Source of the DNA: Combretum micranthum
Lineage: Eukaryota > Streptophyta > Magnoliopsida > Myrtales > Combretaceae
Assembly: GCA_024138025.1 (NCBI GenBank)
Contig: JAMXBD010002825.1
Span: 62,001 to 126,000 of the forward strand
Length of the DNA stretch: 64,000 nt
Reading direction: 5' to 3'
The notes below the pieces were generated by a model. The model saw only the letters and a list, made by a program, of their open reading frames with translations, had not been told where the DNA came from and did no database searches. Positions within the stretch are counted from its first letter, which is position 1. Each line of letters starts with the position of its first letter. Positions 22,965 through 36,324 of the stretch are shown piece by piece. A program made the translations under genes and the position numbers.

Positions 22965-23539
22965 ACTAAACTGTCATGCCCCGAAGGGTACCCTAAACGT
23001 GGCAGTCCGCTGTACACAATATTAAAGCCTAAGAATGACCACCTCAGTCACACGAAGGCTTCCATATTATGTACAAGGTGTCTAACACATAAAGGAGACA
23101 CATCGGAATGATACGTTTTATATTGATACAATTGAGTAACAATGTAAAGGAAATACAATCCACTATACTCCAAATACAAAACCATATACTTCAAAATACA
23201 ATTCATCAAACTTCAACTACATTCATCCCAAGACTTCACTACATAAAGCTATTACAAAGCAAGCTTAGCCAAAAACTTCAAGCATTCTTATATCTTGCCG
23301 GAATCCCGAAATCATTCTTGGCTTCAACCATCTTGGTCCCCACTTAGCATTCTTGAATAACCTGCTCACTTAATAACTATTGGGGTATAAGCTACACTAG
23401 CTTAGTGAGATTCATTTTCGCAATAATATACTCCATTGTAAAATATACAAACAAGTTTATTTAAACAATCATATGAATGCACAAGCACGTGAACATACAA
23501 GCATATGACTTTCTGGTAGCCATATGTGAATGGATTTAC

Positions 23540-23745
23540 GCCCTCCATTTGGGTAGTTCATAAGTCATGCAACTACAGCTCCAATGTTGGTCCATAAGAC
23601 ATGCAACCATAGTCCCAATCTTAAGTGGGTGGTCCATAAGACATGCAACCACAATTTTAATGTTGGTCTATAAAGTCATGCAACCATAGTTTTCATTATT
23701 TGAATGGGTGGTCCATAAGTCATGCAACCCTAGTCCCCTTCATTA
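23540..23745. repeat. Tandem repeat inside copy A
   Basis: Five to six imperfect copies of a 35-55 bp unit containing 'ggtccataagacatgcaac'. It sits about 570-770 bp from the element-3' end of the LTR. The same position in copy B holds a different repeat. Confidence 0.85.
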
Positions 23746-25780
23746 AAGACCCATTGCCCCCGATCATACTTTTGTTCCTACCAAAAGCATTCTCGTAATG
23801 CAATGTGACTCACTAAATGATATGCATGTACAGTTTATATATAGAATCGTAGCAAGTTCATTATGTAATTTAAGAGCGATCATAGAGCATTTCAAACAAT
23901 CCAAGTCTATACTAACTCATACAATATTATTTCAACAAGTCTCATCTCGATATACTTATCATTTATTCAACAGGAAAAGTTCATTTCTCATCAACAATTT
24001 TATCTTTACCTAAGTCTAGTGCTACTACAATTACAAGCACACTCAATGAGTATAATTACTTAGGAAATGAACTCACTCGGCTATTGGATCACCGGTCTTC
24101 TAGTAATAATAATCCGGAGGCAAGGAGTCAACGTCCTCGGGTTCACCTAATCACATAAGAAATAATCTAATGAGTATTCTACCATCTAAGGATACTAAAA
24201 CTCTAAGAAAACTTAGTGAAATCGAAATTCGCGTCATTTTCGAAGTCCCGATTTAAAATGGCCATAACTTGGTCATTTTAACTCGGAATCTCGCAAATTT
24301 TATATCGATTTCTATCTACTTCGGAAGAGCTTTCTAAATATGAAGTTTAAATCAAGTTTGAAAATATCTAAGCCTCGGAAATGAGGGATCAGATCTGTAC
24401 AGCGGTTATGTTGATTCCGAAAATGCGGTTTTCATGAATGCACTTGAGATTCCTAAGTACAAAATGAAACTAAATGCCATGGTAATGATTTTCCCTATCA
24501 TGAATGTCATGATATGAACTCTAATGAGCCTAAGTTCTTATAACTTTTTAGACTTAAAGAATTTAAATAACTTTTTCTAGAAAACCATTTCATGCTATTG
24601 TTTAACAAGTGAGTTTACTACACTTGGTCACACTACATATTACAAGGATTTTCTTTAGGAAAACTCCACTTTGTTTAAAGAAATTTTGACCCTTATATTA
24701 GTTATATCCTAAGGCCTTTATTTCTTTAATAAAATCTTCATTTATAAACTTTTAAGTGGGTCTTTTACTAGGGTGGTTTCAAAAATCCGAATTTAGAAAA
24801 TTTCATTTTCAAGTTGATTCCTTTAAGAAAAATGTATTTTATACTTAAAACTTTAAGTATTTATTTTACCTATACCCTAAGGACTTCATTTATTTAAGAA
24901 AATATCATTTTTGAAGTTGGAAAAATAGTGTTTTCTAACCATCTATCCATTATTACGAATTTTGCCTACAAGACTTTTAGCTCAAAACTTCTATTGGACT
25001 TCATCTCTTGTTTCCAACATTTTATTTAATAAAAACTCATTTAGACTCATGAAAAATATTACCAAACATTATCTATCACCTATAGGCTTCATTTTTCTTG
25101 AGAAATATATGTTTAGAAGTTGATATAAATGTGTTTTTAACCTAGGTTTCTAAAGTCATCCGAATTTACACAAGTTCATTTCTTGAAAAGTGTTTTCCTT
25201 TTTGACTTTATTAACTCATCCACCTATAGATCTATATACTAGGAAGGTTATTTACTAAGGACAAAAACATTAAAGACCATTAATGCACATAAACTTAAAA
25301 TAATGATGAGATCTTAAATGCCTACATGAACATGAGTAGTAAAATGATAGATCTACTATATCAAATGCTTAAATGAGTTTTGAAAACATAAAAACTATAT
25401 TTTTATAAAGATCTTTTGTTCAAAATACTTTTTGATGAAAAATCATAAAGCTTTTGGCATGAAAGCTCCTTTAAATGTTAGATCTACTTGTGATGGTTGG
25501 TATTCTTGTTTTGATTTCCTTGTCCCTAGCAAAAGATCATGGGGACATTTAGTTGAAATATCCAAGAATATCCTTGCCATAACAAGGATCTATGAGTGGA
25601 AGGAGTAAAAGTTTCTTACTTGGAGTAAAATAGAAGATGAAAAGAAGAAAATGGAAAGTTGTGTGTGTGTGGGGGAGCTCAAAGCTCACGGCAAGGAGGT
25701 GTGGGGAGAGGATTTTGAGAGCTTTTCAACTTTGTAAATCTTGGAAAGTGAAAGAATGAAGAGAGAGAGAGAAAAGTAGT

Positions 25781-25788
25781 TTATATAG
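25781..25788 (-). promoter_or_regulatory. LTR TATA box, copy A
   Basis: CTATATAA on the - strand, followed by a CT-rich stretch as at plant LTR transcription starts. The promoter would transcribe leftward. Confidence 0.55.
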
Positions 25789-27317
25789 CATTTGAATTTA
25801 GGTTAAATGGAGTAAAATAAATTAAAAAAAATTGCAATTTGGAGCTTGGAAGGGGGGCCATCACGCCGGCACTATTCACCAAAAAGGGGGGAAGAAGTTT
25901 GATTTTAATTTTTGTTTTGATTGATTTAACTTGATGTTTAACTTGTCATAACTTGTATTGAAAGTTAAGGGACAAAAAGTATTTAGAAAAGAGATTGATT
26001 TGAGTGATGGTAAGGGTTGAAATTATAGAGTGTACAAATAGGTAGTCATAGGTTGTACTTGTGAATAGTAGTGAATAGTAATCAAGACAACTTAATTACC
26101 GGTAGTAAGAAAAATACGAATAAGAAGGTTATAACTGTATTTTTCATAACCGAAAAATTATAAAATTTATATTTTTGAAATCCTTATTTTATTTCGATTC
26201 AAATGAGTATTCATAAGTAAATTTTTGAAATTCTAGTTCCGGGCACGCTTTTCTATAATGGGTTCGGGATGACCCGGAATAGAAAATTTTTCGAAATCAA
26301 AACTTTCATGGTTTAAAATATACTTTAAAACAATATTCCATATTAAATTATTTTATAAAATTTCTTTTGATATGAAACCGAGAAAAGCCGGAATATAGGG
26401 TTTCTAGTCTTTCTCACAAAGCTTGAACTAAACCGGTTTAGGGTTTCATTTTCCGGTTTCGAAGTTTACTTGATTACTAGGAAACCCGGGTATACATTAT
26501 AAAAAAATAAAATTGTGTAATGAAATAAAATGAATAGTGCAAAAGACTAATCAATTACCGTAGAAATGAAAATACGATAAAAAGGTTATAACTGTAACTT
26601 TTATAACCGAAAAATTATATAACTGATATATTTAGAAATCTTATAAAATTACGAGTCTAACGGTACTAATGGTATATTTTTGATATCTCGAGCCCGGGAC
26701 ACGCTTTTCAAAGTCTGTATCCGAACGGGTTCGAATAGGTCAAAAATTTACCAATCTGATATTTAAAAAACTTATATTACTATGAGCTATTCTATATATT
26801 TAAACTACATCTCGGCCTCTAGGTTAGGGCGCTAGATTGCCGGACTTACACTATTGTATTCCCTTAGGGTTTCCGGGTGATTTTCCGGTTTAGACCTTTG
26901 CCAATTTGGAAACTGATATTTATGTTTATATAACATATTTAATTTGAGAAATTTATTTTAAATTTTATTTTTGTAAGTATTTAATAACTTTAATGTTTTC
27001 GGAATTCTTGAATTGGTTTCATTTCCGAAAGTTAATCATTATTTACTTTTTAATAATTTGTTTTTGGGCTTTATATTACCCGATTTTACAAGCCGGAGCT
27101 AAATATGGAATTTTTCGTACGTCGTGGTTTTGAATTTGAAAACCACTGAGTTCTTATTTTATTGTTTAAAGATTTTCATTTTCTCAAGATTGAGAAGTTT
27201 CTGAATTCGTTCGTGATTTAGGACTTGTCAAAATTCGGTTTTAATTTGGAGTGACTTTTAGGGTTTATTTTCGAAGTTCATTTTGAAATTATTTATTGAA
27301 ATTTTCCGGGGCTTACA

Positions 27318-27989
27318 GCAAGCCTATGCCTCCACTCGCTTAAAATTAGAATTACTTTAAATAGGTGCCCTTTTTCATACTAAGTTTCAAAGAGGCTCTA
27401 TATCCATATAAAAATTCAAGAATTAGACCATTAACATTATTTGACATCTTAATCAATGATTCAACTTGATCAAAGCTCGATCTGCATGATCCAAGTTGTT
27501 GAAGTGTCTTAACTTCTAATTTTTCAATTAATTTAAGGGGAAGGGGGCTCCTCCATTTGAATATGTTTTATTATTAACTAAAAAATTAAAAAAAAGTTGA
27601 AAAATGAAAAACCAATTATTTTGTGTTACTCATTTGGTGTGTTATTTTGTAGGCATACAAATAAAAGACTGAACTACAGGAGATTTGATTCCAACTCGTG
27701 GATACGAAGGCTCTTGTTAAGCAACTACAAGAAAAGGTTAAAAAAAATATTTTTCCACATATTGTTTATGTTGCATTTTTGGTATATTTTATAATATCTT
27801 TCTTTGATGCGATTATAAATTTTCAATATTATTTATCATTCTCCATTAATCTTTGCTAACTTTAATTATGCTTTGTGTTTTTTAGGAATTTAGAGATTTT
27901 GTGTAACTAATTTTGGATATTTCAAGTTTTTAGGATATTACTGGTACTCAAATAATTTCTACTTTTTTATTATTTTCTTAATTTCTATT
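27318..27989. other. Unassigned DNA between LTRs
   Basis: No gene is visible. It starts GCAAG, the expected position of copy A's outer TSD. The open frame at 27597-27794 has no motif. Confidence 0.5.
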
Positions 27990-27994
27990 ATTAG

Positions 27995-29995
27995 TGTAAT
28001 ATAAAGATAAATAAATTATAAAGAAGGGCAAGTTTGTCATTTGATTTAAAATAAGAGGGTTTTATGGTCAACCCTAAAGTATATAAAAGGATTATTAAGA
28101 AGGGTCAAAGAGTTAAATGATATTAAATAAGAAGGTTTTATGGTCAAAGTTGAAAATACAATTTGTATTGTGTTCACATAAAGACTTGATTAAGAATAGA
28201 TTATGGTAGAAGGCTGTTTAAATTGGATAGAACCTAGCGTTTTTCCTAAGTAAGTTAGCCTATATAGATGCCTTAGCCTAGTTTCCTTTGTTTGAGCTTT
28301 CAGAAACCTTAAGCAGAACAAGAGAAAAACATCTTGGTAAGTGTTTTCCCTCCCAATCTTTTCACAATCTAAAACCGATTAAATCTCTAAGATCTATCTA
28401 TCTAATTGTAAGGAAAACACTTTGGAGAATTCTTTAGAGAAACCCTACAATTCTTTTGAAGATCCGGTTTTGGGAAATCAAGAGGTTTTGATCATCAAAC
28501 CTAGGAGATTCAAGATCTATAAAAGTTTGGAGAAACCTTAAGGTCAGATCTGAAGATTTAGATGGTTTCAATTCGAAGAAAAAGGTAAGATCTTTCTTAG
28601 TGTTTTGTGTTTTTTTAGGATTTGATGATTATAAGAATATGATAATTTGGAAGTTATAGTAATTGGGAATAAATTGACTGTGATTAGGAGATGATCGATT
28701 TAGGGTTTTTATTTCAAATCAAGATCTGCAAGTTTAGGTAAGTAAGGATCCATGTAATCTTATCATTAAATGAAATTTATTTGTTGTAAATCGAATTGTT
28801 AATTGGAGATTTTATATACGTATTGAAGAATTTTGGAGAAATTAGAAATTGAGGAGAAAGCTGAGTTTGAAGGTTTCATTGAATTATAAACAAAGGAGAC
28901 AGGTGTGTTAACTTCTTTTCGTAGATCTATGATTAAGGTTATAGATTCTTTGAGTAAGTTATGAAATTAATGATTAGGGTTTAATTATGTGTTGCAATTG
29001 GAATTGATTAAGATATGTTTGATCAAGAATATTTGTGAGATTAGGGTTCCATTTCAATTAAAGTTTCTATTGAGTAGATTTGGATTGGAAGCAAATCCAA
29101 GTACTTCTTACCTTGTTTGCTGCTTGTGCGTGATAGGTTTAGAATTTATAACCTGATTAACGAATATATGACCTTAATTGAAATTGAGTGTTGGTTGTGA
29201 GTGGTTTCGGCTAGAGTAGAGCTCATGGCGAGGCCATAGTGGAGGGTGATCTCTAGTGAGATAACCTGATGATCCTTGTGTGAGGTCGTCCCGAGTGGAC
29301 TCGTGCTTGGAGATGATTCTGGTAGATTAGGAGTCTTGCTTTCGAGCTTTGACTGGGCATACAAACTGTATATATGCATATATTATAATATGTGTTTCGG
29401 GATCTGAGTTATTCCGGGTTTGGGTTTATATCATGAGGTTTCCTAAACTGTGTTGGTTGCAGGCTAATGAAAAGATAAATTAATTCGTAATTATTGCATT
29501 GAAATTATAAGTTGTATGTGATATTGTGTTATGTATGATCATGTGCATGTGCTTGTGGTTTGGATGTACTGGGCCTTTGTGCTCAATCCATTATTTTTAC
29601 AGGTGTAGGTAATGATCCTATTATATATGATTTGTCGGGATATGACGTATATGTTGATGATGGGGAGCACAATAGTACAGATGACATCCAGCTGATCATT
29701 AGGGATTGGGATGGAGATGTTTATGAGTACTTTTGTTTTAGTAGAGACTTTATTTTGATGGATTAGTTTCATTGGAAGTTTTATTTGTAAAGACTTTTTA
29801 TGTTCTTATGTTTTTAGATATCTTTAGTTATCGATTATGTAGTGGAACAACTTTTATGAAATTTTATATTGAAGATGTTTATTTTAGAGAGTTTTGATGA
29901 TGTTCTATCTATTGTGGTTTAGTAATAGCCTTGGCGTGTGCCTTTAAGAGAGGACACGTGGCAGGTTGTAGACGCATTTGATTTAGGGCGTTACA
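27995..29995 (+). mobile_element. 2.0-kb solo LTR, TSD ATTAG
   Basis: Starts TGTAATATAAAG and ends TTTAGGGCGTTACA. ATTAG lies on both sides (27990-27994 and 29996-30000), an exact 5-bp duplication. A TATATAGA box at 28261-28268 and a leader-like region after it suggest + orientation. There is no primer site, polypurine tract or coding domain inside, so it is a solo LTR. The GGGCGTTACA end is of a kind seen in plant gypsy LTRs. The open frame at 29560-29766 lies inside it and is not a gene. Confidence 0.82.
28261..28268 (+). promoter_or_regulatory. LTR TATA box
   Basis: TATATAGA about 266 bp from the start of the solo LTR, followed by leader-like sequence. Confidence 0.5.
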
Positions 29996-30000
29996 ATTAG

Positions 30001-30577
30001 TGTAAGATTATATATATAAGAATACATTTTAATTAAGGCTCGCCAAACTTTAGAAGCCCATAAGTGATAACCTTTTTAAGTGCAATAAGATATTTAATGT
30101 CATTTTTTTATATTTTTTTCTGAAAATTATTTTTTGTAAGAGTACATGGACTATAGCTGAATTAGGGTTGATCCACCCAACTGGCCCTAATTTTGTTATT
30201 ATTTCCAACCTTGGTTGGTGATAGCTCAAGAGTTTTAAAATAAGAGATTTTTAAATAATTTTTTATAAAAATTCATTCCATCGTGTCAAGAATCCATGTT
30301 AAGTGGGTCAAACTTAATATGGATCGACTAAAGAAAGGGAAAATTTTAGCTTGGCATAGATATAATAGAATATTTTAATATAAAATATCATATGGTACAT
30401 AATTTCATGCAAACCAATGTGTCATACAATATACATATTATAAAAAATCAAGCATATAATATATAATGTTCATATGCAGATGCATTATATGTTTATATTA
30501 TAATTGACCAACTGCACTTCATGTTTCGATGATTGATATGTTGAGAATGTCATGTTTATCATGCTAGACAAACATAT
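30001..30577. other. Unassigned AT-rich DNA
   Basis: No gene, RNA or element end is seen. Confidence 0.5.
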
Positions 30578-31183
30578 TGTAGATGTAAAGGTTCATCCAT
30601 ATGTATCACGTGAATGCAAAATACCTTAACATGCTTCATAGGATAAGAATATGTAAGGTTTAGTGCAATATAAAATTGATTCTAATAATAAAAAAAAAGG
30701 ATCTAGATAGGGATAGGAAGGCAGAATAGGCAATCTCAATAGATTAGATGCAGTGACCGGTTATCAAAAGAGAGTATTTGCTTCCTTAACAAAGATAATA
30801 ATAAAAAATAGCCCCTCTGATAAATAATGTACGTACGTACTTATAGTCAGTCCCCAGCTACTAGCACCATTAGATCTTATAAATCATTAATGGATATGAT
30901 TAATTAGGTTTATCCGTAATGGTTTAAACAAGGAAGAATGAAATCGAATTACATATACAGGAACCTAATTGACATCCAAGTTTACTAAGAAAGGTTAAAC
31001 AATATGCAAGACAATTTTAATGGACCCTATTATAAGCTCACTAATTCAAAACTATCAAAATAATCCCCAATTTAGGTATAATTAGTCAGATCCTATCACT
31101 AATCCAAATAATTAGCATGGGGTATTATTTTGTTTCAATGTTTGCTTATGAATTTTTATCATACAAAAAATTCCTCATCTACA
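30578..31183 (+). repeat. Dispersed direct repeat, copy 1
   Basis: 606 bp, starting TGTAGATG and ending CATCTACA (an 8-bp inverted terminal match). It aligns along its whole length with 41659-42261 in the same orientation, with numerous substitutions. It could be one of a pair of old LTRs, two solo LTRs, or a non-autonomous DNA element. No TSD was found for either copy or for the pair. Confidence 0.75.
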
Positions 31184-31939
31184 TTTTGCGCCCACCTAAG
31201 AATTCTTTTAGATAAAGAAGAAAGGGTTCTCATACATTCGTCACATACGTTTAATGCTAAGTTGTTACTTGCTACACGCACTAATTTTAGTGCTTTAATC
31301 GCCACATAGTGTGTCCATGTCGTTAAACATACAACATGCATATGTCATGCATATTCTCTTTAGTTTTATGATTTGATTTCATGCATTATCTTGCATTTGT
31401 GATATATTGTACTACATAAGTCACTTACTCATGCAACATCAACATAAATTGAATGATTTCTTGTGGTGTTACATTTTTGTAACGAAGATGTGTATTTTCT
31501 ATATGCTTTTTTCATTGAGAGTTTGAGAAGTTGTATAAGTAATATTATATATATTTTTAAGGATAAATATGTAGTATGATTAGGGACCTATTACAATAAC
31601 TTATCTAAAAATCTAGGAATATATGGAATAGGCAATGTATTTTTTCTTAAATAATAAGCGCAATAAGCATAGTCTTGAGCATATACCACATAAAATAAGA
31701 GAAACACTTGCCCATTATGCTCTAACACATTAGGCACAAATTATGTACCTTTAGTAGACCTATTAAATATTTATTTGAGTTTTAAGTTTGGAACTAGAAA
31801 GATTGCTTTGCTTTGGAAGATAGACTTGTAAGGGCATTCTATTCTTGGTATCACATACCAATTCGATTGTTATTATTAATAGTTCCCATTATAAAAGTTA
31901 CCAATAAGAGCCATGCATGTTGTGTAATTAGATTATTGC
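31184..31939. other. Unassigned DNA
   Basis: No coding features or element ends are seen. The - strand open frame at 31159-31341 has no recognisable motif. Confidence 0.5.
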
Positions 31940-32572
31940 TAAAAAATCGCTTTGGCACTTGCATGAAGTAGCATCACTTCCATTTTCCATCTAAGGTCGC
32001 TTTGACCTCATAATTACTCAGGAGCAATGCTTCTATTGAACGATATAGTTACCATGATATGATTGTTTCGATCATTCATGCATGGGGGTTGTTTTGACCT
32101 CGATGTTGTGAAAAAGGAATTACGGCTATCAAGCTAATTATGAGATTGCTTCGGCCCATTATAGCTGAGATTACTTCAATTTCATTAGTAATGTTGCAGA
32201 AAGGGCATTGTACTCTTTGCGTACTCAAGAGCAAATGCTTGTACTAAGTGACAACAGCTACCATGAGATAGTCGCTTTGATCATTCATGGATGAGATTGT
32301 TTCAACCTCTCATTTATAGAAAGCCGTTATGGCTATCAAGCTGCTATGGAGCCACTTCGACTCGTCAATAGCTGAGATCGCTTCAATCTCATGAATAATA
32401 TGCAGAAAGGGCATTGTGCCTCCTTCATGCTCAAAAGTGGATGCTTCTACTTAACTAGAGCAGCTACCATGATATGATCACTTCGATCGTTTACGGATGA
32501 GGTCGCTTTGACCTTAATTATATGAAATGGCATTACAACTAGGATCACTTCAATCCTATGATTAATGAACAT
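31940..32572. repeat. Tandem array, about 206-bp period with sub-repeats
   Basis: About three imperfect copies. The anchor 'accatga' recurs at 32051, 32260 and 32466, and 'tgcagaaagggcattgt' at 32195 and 32401. Within each unit a shorter motif of the form GRTCGCTTYRAYCTCAT recurs every 40-55 bp, about a dozen times in all. No continuous reading frame runs through it. It directly precedes an (AT)n microsatellite. Confidence 0.88.
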
Positions 32573-32589
32573 TGTAGTTACATACAAAT

Positions 32590-32591
<2 letters not shown>

Positions 32592-32639
<48 letters not shown>
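32592..32639. repeat. (AT)n microsatellite
   Basis: About 24 AT repeats, adjoining the tandem array. Confidence 0.97.
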
Positions 32640-32641
<2 letters not shown>

Positions 32642-33203
32642 ACTTTACTTTTCAATGATGAAAATTATACATGACTTAGAAAATGGATATCTGATTTGAT
32701 ATCTAAAGCATAAGATAAAATATGTAGAATGATCATCTATATTATAATAATTAAGGATCTACAAATTGCTCAATAAATTATTGTGTCACAATAAACACAT
32801 ATATTATATGAAATTCAAAATGTACATAAGTTTTGTTTATAATTGCAATGATTGGAATGATAATTTTTTTTCAAGATATCGTAACTAACCATCAAGTCAA
32901 TAAGTAATCAATTAATATAATAACTACAAAAAAACTTATACTAATTATTCAATGACCATGTTAGACTTTTTTGTTTTAGCTACATGATATTAATAACTAC
33001 TTTCAAAGGATAGTGTATACAATTATGCTCAAGATCTCAATAGAAAAGCATCGACATAAATTCAAGCATGTAGAATTGAATTCCTTTTTTTTTTCTTTTT
33101 TCTATTTATAAAATTTAATCACAATCCATCAACTTGTAATTAAAATCAATGAAGGCAAACTTATAGATTTACTAATATGCAATAAGATCACAAAAAACAT
33201 ATA
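32640..33203. other. Unassigned AT-rich DNA
   Basis: Nothing recognisable. Confidence 0.5.
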
Positions 33204-33211
33204 GATACCAA

Positions 33212-34050
33212 TAGAGGTGGGCATGGATCGGTTTGGTTCGATTTTTCCTAAAACCAAATTATACCATAATTTACGGTTTAGTTTTTTTTTCCATCTCAAA
33301 CCAAATCATTAAATAACTGTTTGGTTCATTTGGACTATGAATTAAATCAAAACTTTTAACTAAAAATTTTCTTTGTTTTAGTTTTTTTTTATATTTGTAT
33401 AGATACTTAAATATTTATATCATTTTACAAGTTTATATCATAAACCGTGACAAAATACTTTATGAATTCATCATATTTTTAATCTATAGTTCTCTATAAA
33501 ATTAGTTATCCATCAATAAAATACATTCACCAACTAATGCATAGTAAGTCATAATTTTTAATTTTTAATAGAACCATCAAGTTAATTATCTACCAATAAA
33601 TTTAGCTAAAATAAAAAATCATCTATGAATAAAATTCATCAACAAATAAAATGATTCGCTGAGAAAATATATTAAACAATTAATACATAATAAAAATTTA
33701 TAACTAAATAAATAAATTTAATGTTTTATAAAATTAAAAGCTATTAAAAAAAATAATAGTTCATCATCAACAAAAAAATACATAGCATGAGTCTAAAAAA
33801 AAATTTAAAAATGAATATGTTGATTTTAATCAATACTTAACAAATAATAAATATTAAATGAAATCATATGAACATATAGTAAAATATTATTATATTTTTC
33901 TAAAACGGTTTTGTTTGGTTTACCTTCCAAACAAATCCATAAATTTACGGATTGGTTTGAATTGAAAAATTTTTAAACTAAACCATTAAAAAAAAATCAT
34001 ATTTTCGGTTTGGATTGGTTCAGTTCGGTTGGTTTTTTTTGCCATCCCTA
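33212..34050. mobile_element. Non-autonomous hAT-type element 1
   Basis: 839 bp, from TAGAGGTGGGCATGG to TTTGCCATCCCTA, imperfect inverted ends. Flanks are GATACCAA (33204-33211) and GATACCAC (34051-34058), a 7/8 match to an 8-bp duplication. Subterminal GGTTTGGTTCGG-type repeats face each other at the two ends. The interior is AT-rich without a transposase. Confidence 0.8.
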
Positions 34051-34058
34051 GATACCAC

Positions 34059-34496
34059 TAGTAAGATTTTTGCATGATATTATAAGAAATAGAACGATAG
34101 CTAAAGTCAAGCATGATTGTGATTCATTAAATATTAATTATCAAATTTCAAAATATCAAATGTAGCTAAAGTAAAGGAGGATCGTGATTCATTAAATATT
34201 AATTATCAACTTTCAAAATATCAAATGGTTAAAATCTAAATATATTGCTTTCAAAATATTTTAATTATACTTATGTCTATTAGTGGGCACTGATCAACAC
34301 TATCTAGAAATAAAAATTGAGTAAATATTATCACTTATTATCATATCAAAAGGTTTTTTCATACTTTTAAGAGGTTAAACTCAAACTCATCATTTCTTCT
34401 TCCTTAACTTATATTTAACTTATCATAAAATTTATGGTAATTACTATAATTACCACCATTTTTTTTGTAAATGAACTTTGGAACAGTCCATGAATT
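34059..34496. other. Unassigned DNA between hAT elements
   Basis: Contains a short local duplication ('gattcattaaatattaatta' around 34120-34140 and again around 34180-34200). No gene is visible. Confidence 0.5.
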
Positions 34497-34504
34497 GTAG
34501 CAAG

Positions 34505-35381
34505 TAGGGTTGTACAAAAAAAAAAAAAAAAAAAATCAAGCAGACCACGAACCAAATTGGACTGGACCGAACCGAACTGAAATTTCTGTTATTTTTTGAA
34601 ACGGTTCAGTTCGTGGTCCGATTCGAACCATTTATATATTAAAAAATTAAACATATTATTTTTACCCTTAATTGTTTTATTAAGATATATATCTAAGTAC
34701 AAAAAATTAATTATTTTTAAAATTCATAAGAAATTAATTGTTTTTAAAATTTGTGACTTAGATATATGTTATTCATTCGAACAAAATTAGATTTTTCATA
34801 ATATGTTTTAATTGTTATGTTGTCTATAAATAATATAGATTTTAGCTTTTAGTATTCTAACTCCTACACATTTCTTTTCCATTTGTCTTACTAATTAATC
34901 TACTTTTATTATTTAGTTACTTATTAATTTATATAATTAGTAATATATTAGTTAGAAATATATAACGAATTAAATTTTATGTCTTATATTGGGATAAAAT
35001 TTAGTATACCATTATAGTTCAAGATAATTAAAAAAAATGAAATTAGTCAGAATTATAATTTTATAATGAATGAAATCCCTTCCTTTTTATAAGTTTTGTA
35101 TGTTTATTTAGTAAATGATTAATTTAAAATATTGTTATTTATATTTGCATTAATGATGAGAAATATATAATGAAAGTTTTTCGATAGAATATATTTCTTA
35201 TTTTTTGAATAAAAATGATTTGAACTGCAAACCGAACCGTTTTCTTTTTGGTTCAAAAAAATTACGAACCGAACCGTATGTTTAGGTTCAAATTTAAAAG
35301 AAAAACCGAACCGTAAAATATGACGTGGTTCGGTTCGAGGTGCAAATCGAATCTATCCGAACCATACTGTGCATACCCCTA
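34505..35381. mobile_element. Non-autonomous hAT-type element 2
   Basis: 877 bp, from TAGGGTTGTACA to TGCATACCCCTA. GTAGCAAG is duplicated exactly (34497-34504 and 35382-35389). CCGAACCGAAC and GGTTCGGTTCG words cluster near both ends. The interior is AT-rich. A small open frame at 34596-34790 is not a transposase. Confidence 0.88.
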
Positions 35382-36316
35382 GTAGCAAGTGATAAAATCA
35401 CTATCATATGACTATCCCAATAAAGTTAAGTATTAAATTAAAGTTATACAAAAAAATTGTATTATCTTTTTGTTGATACAAACTATATTTAGAAAATGAA
35501 AAAAAATGTTGGATATGTCAAGTTAATGACAAAAAAAAAAAAATGAAAGATAAATTGCAATAAACAAATTGGAAGATCTCAAAATAATAACAAAAGAATC
35601 CTAAGGCAAGATTGTAAACCCCTAAATTTTCGGAATCGGTTTAGCACAAAACCCTAACCGGAAGTCAAACGAAACCCTAAAGGTCAATAAAACCCTAGTT
35701 TACCGTATCAATCTAAATCCGGCATTGCCGTTTTCTTTGGCCCGGAAAAACGAAGTTGGGATAATTAGCTCGAATAGTTCGTAATAACCATAGGTTTCAT
35801 AAAAGTTTCAGTTTCGCGAAATTCGAGTGTCCTTCGAACCCGATCGGACACAGTTCTCGAAAAACGTGTCCGGAAGCCCGGAATAGTAAAAATATTCCGA
35901 ATATACCGTTAGACTCGTAAAAATATAAGTTTTCCAAAAATATCAGTTTCGTAATTTTTCGGTAAGTAAAAATAACAGATATAGCTATTATACGCGTATT
36001 TTCTTACTACCGGTACTTTAATTGTCATATCTACTTTACATTACACTATTCATTACTATTCTACACTATTCTTTTATCTCTACTTTTTCTTACACCTACT
36101 CTTACACTCTACATAACCTATAATCTTAACTTTTTACCTTTCCCATAACTTTATATCACATCTACCTTACATATTACATCTTTTATTATCAAAAAGTCAC
36201 AAAATAAAATCCCTCCCCTCTAAAGTACAATGGCCGGCGCCCCTCTCTCTCTCTCCCTCCTCATTGTTTTAATTTTGCATTTATTTTAATCACACAAAAA
36301 TCACTCCTCAAAATCC

Positions 36317-36324
36317 TATAAATA
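36317..36324 (+). promoter_or_regulatory. LTR TATA box, copy B
   Basis: TATAAATA followed by CCCCCC and a CT-rich leader. The same TATAAATACCCCC occurs on the - strand of copy C at 59410-59422. Confidence 0.65.

Larger units (their letters stand above)
22972..27317 (-). repeat. 4.3-kb LTR of giant-LTR family (copy A)
   Basis: The + strand starts TGTCATGCCCCGAAGGG and ends GGGGCTTACA. The unit is 4346 bp and abuts a primer site on its left. Both end regions and several interior blocks match copies at 35613-39219 (inverted) and 56234-60570. A - strand TATA box at 25781-25788 is followed by a CT-rich leader. Short tandem repeats built on 'ccataagacatgcaacca' occupy about 23540-23740. The family is unassigned; the iMet primer site would fit a chromovirus such as Tekay/Del better than Ogre. 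Confidence 0.85.

Noticed and set aside
29560..29766. Acidic 68-residue open frame as a possible small gene
   Set aside because: It lies inside a TSD-bounded solo LTR, has no known motif, and its antisense frame is equally open.
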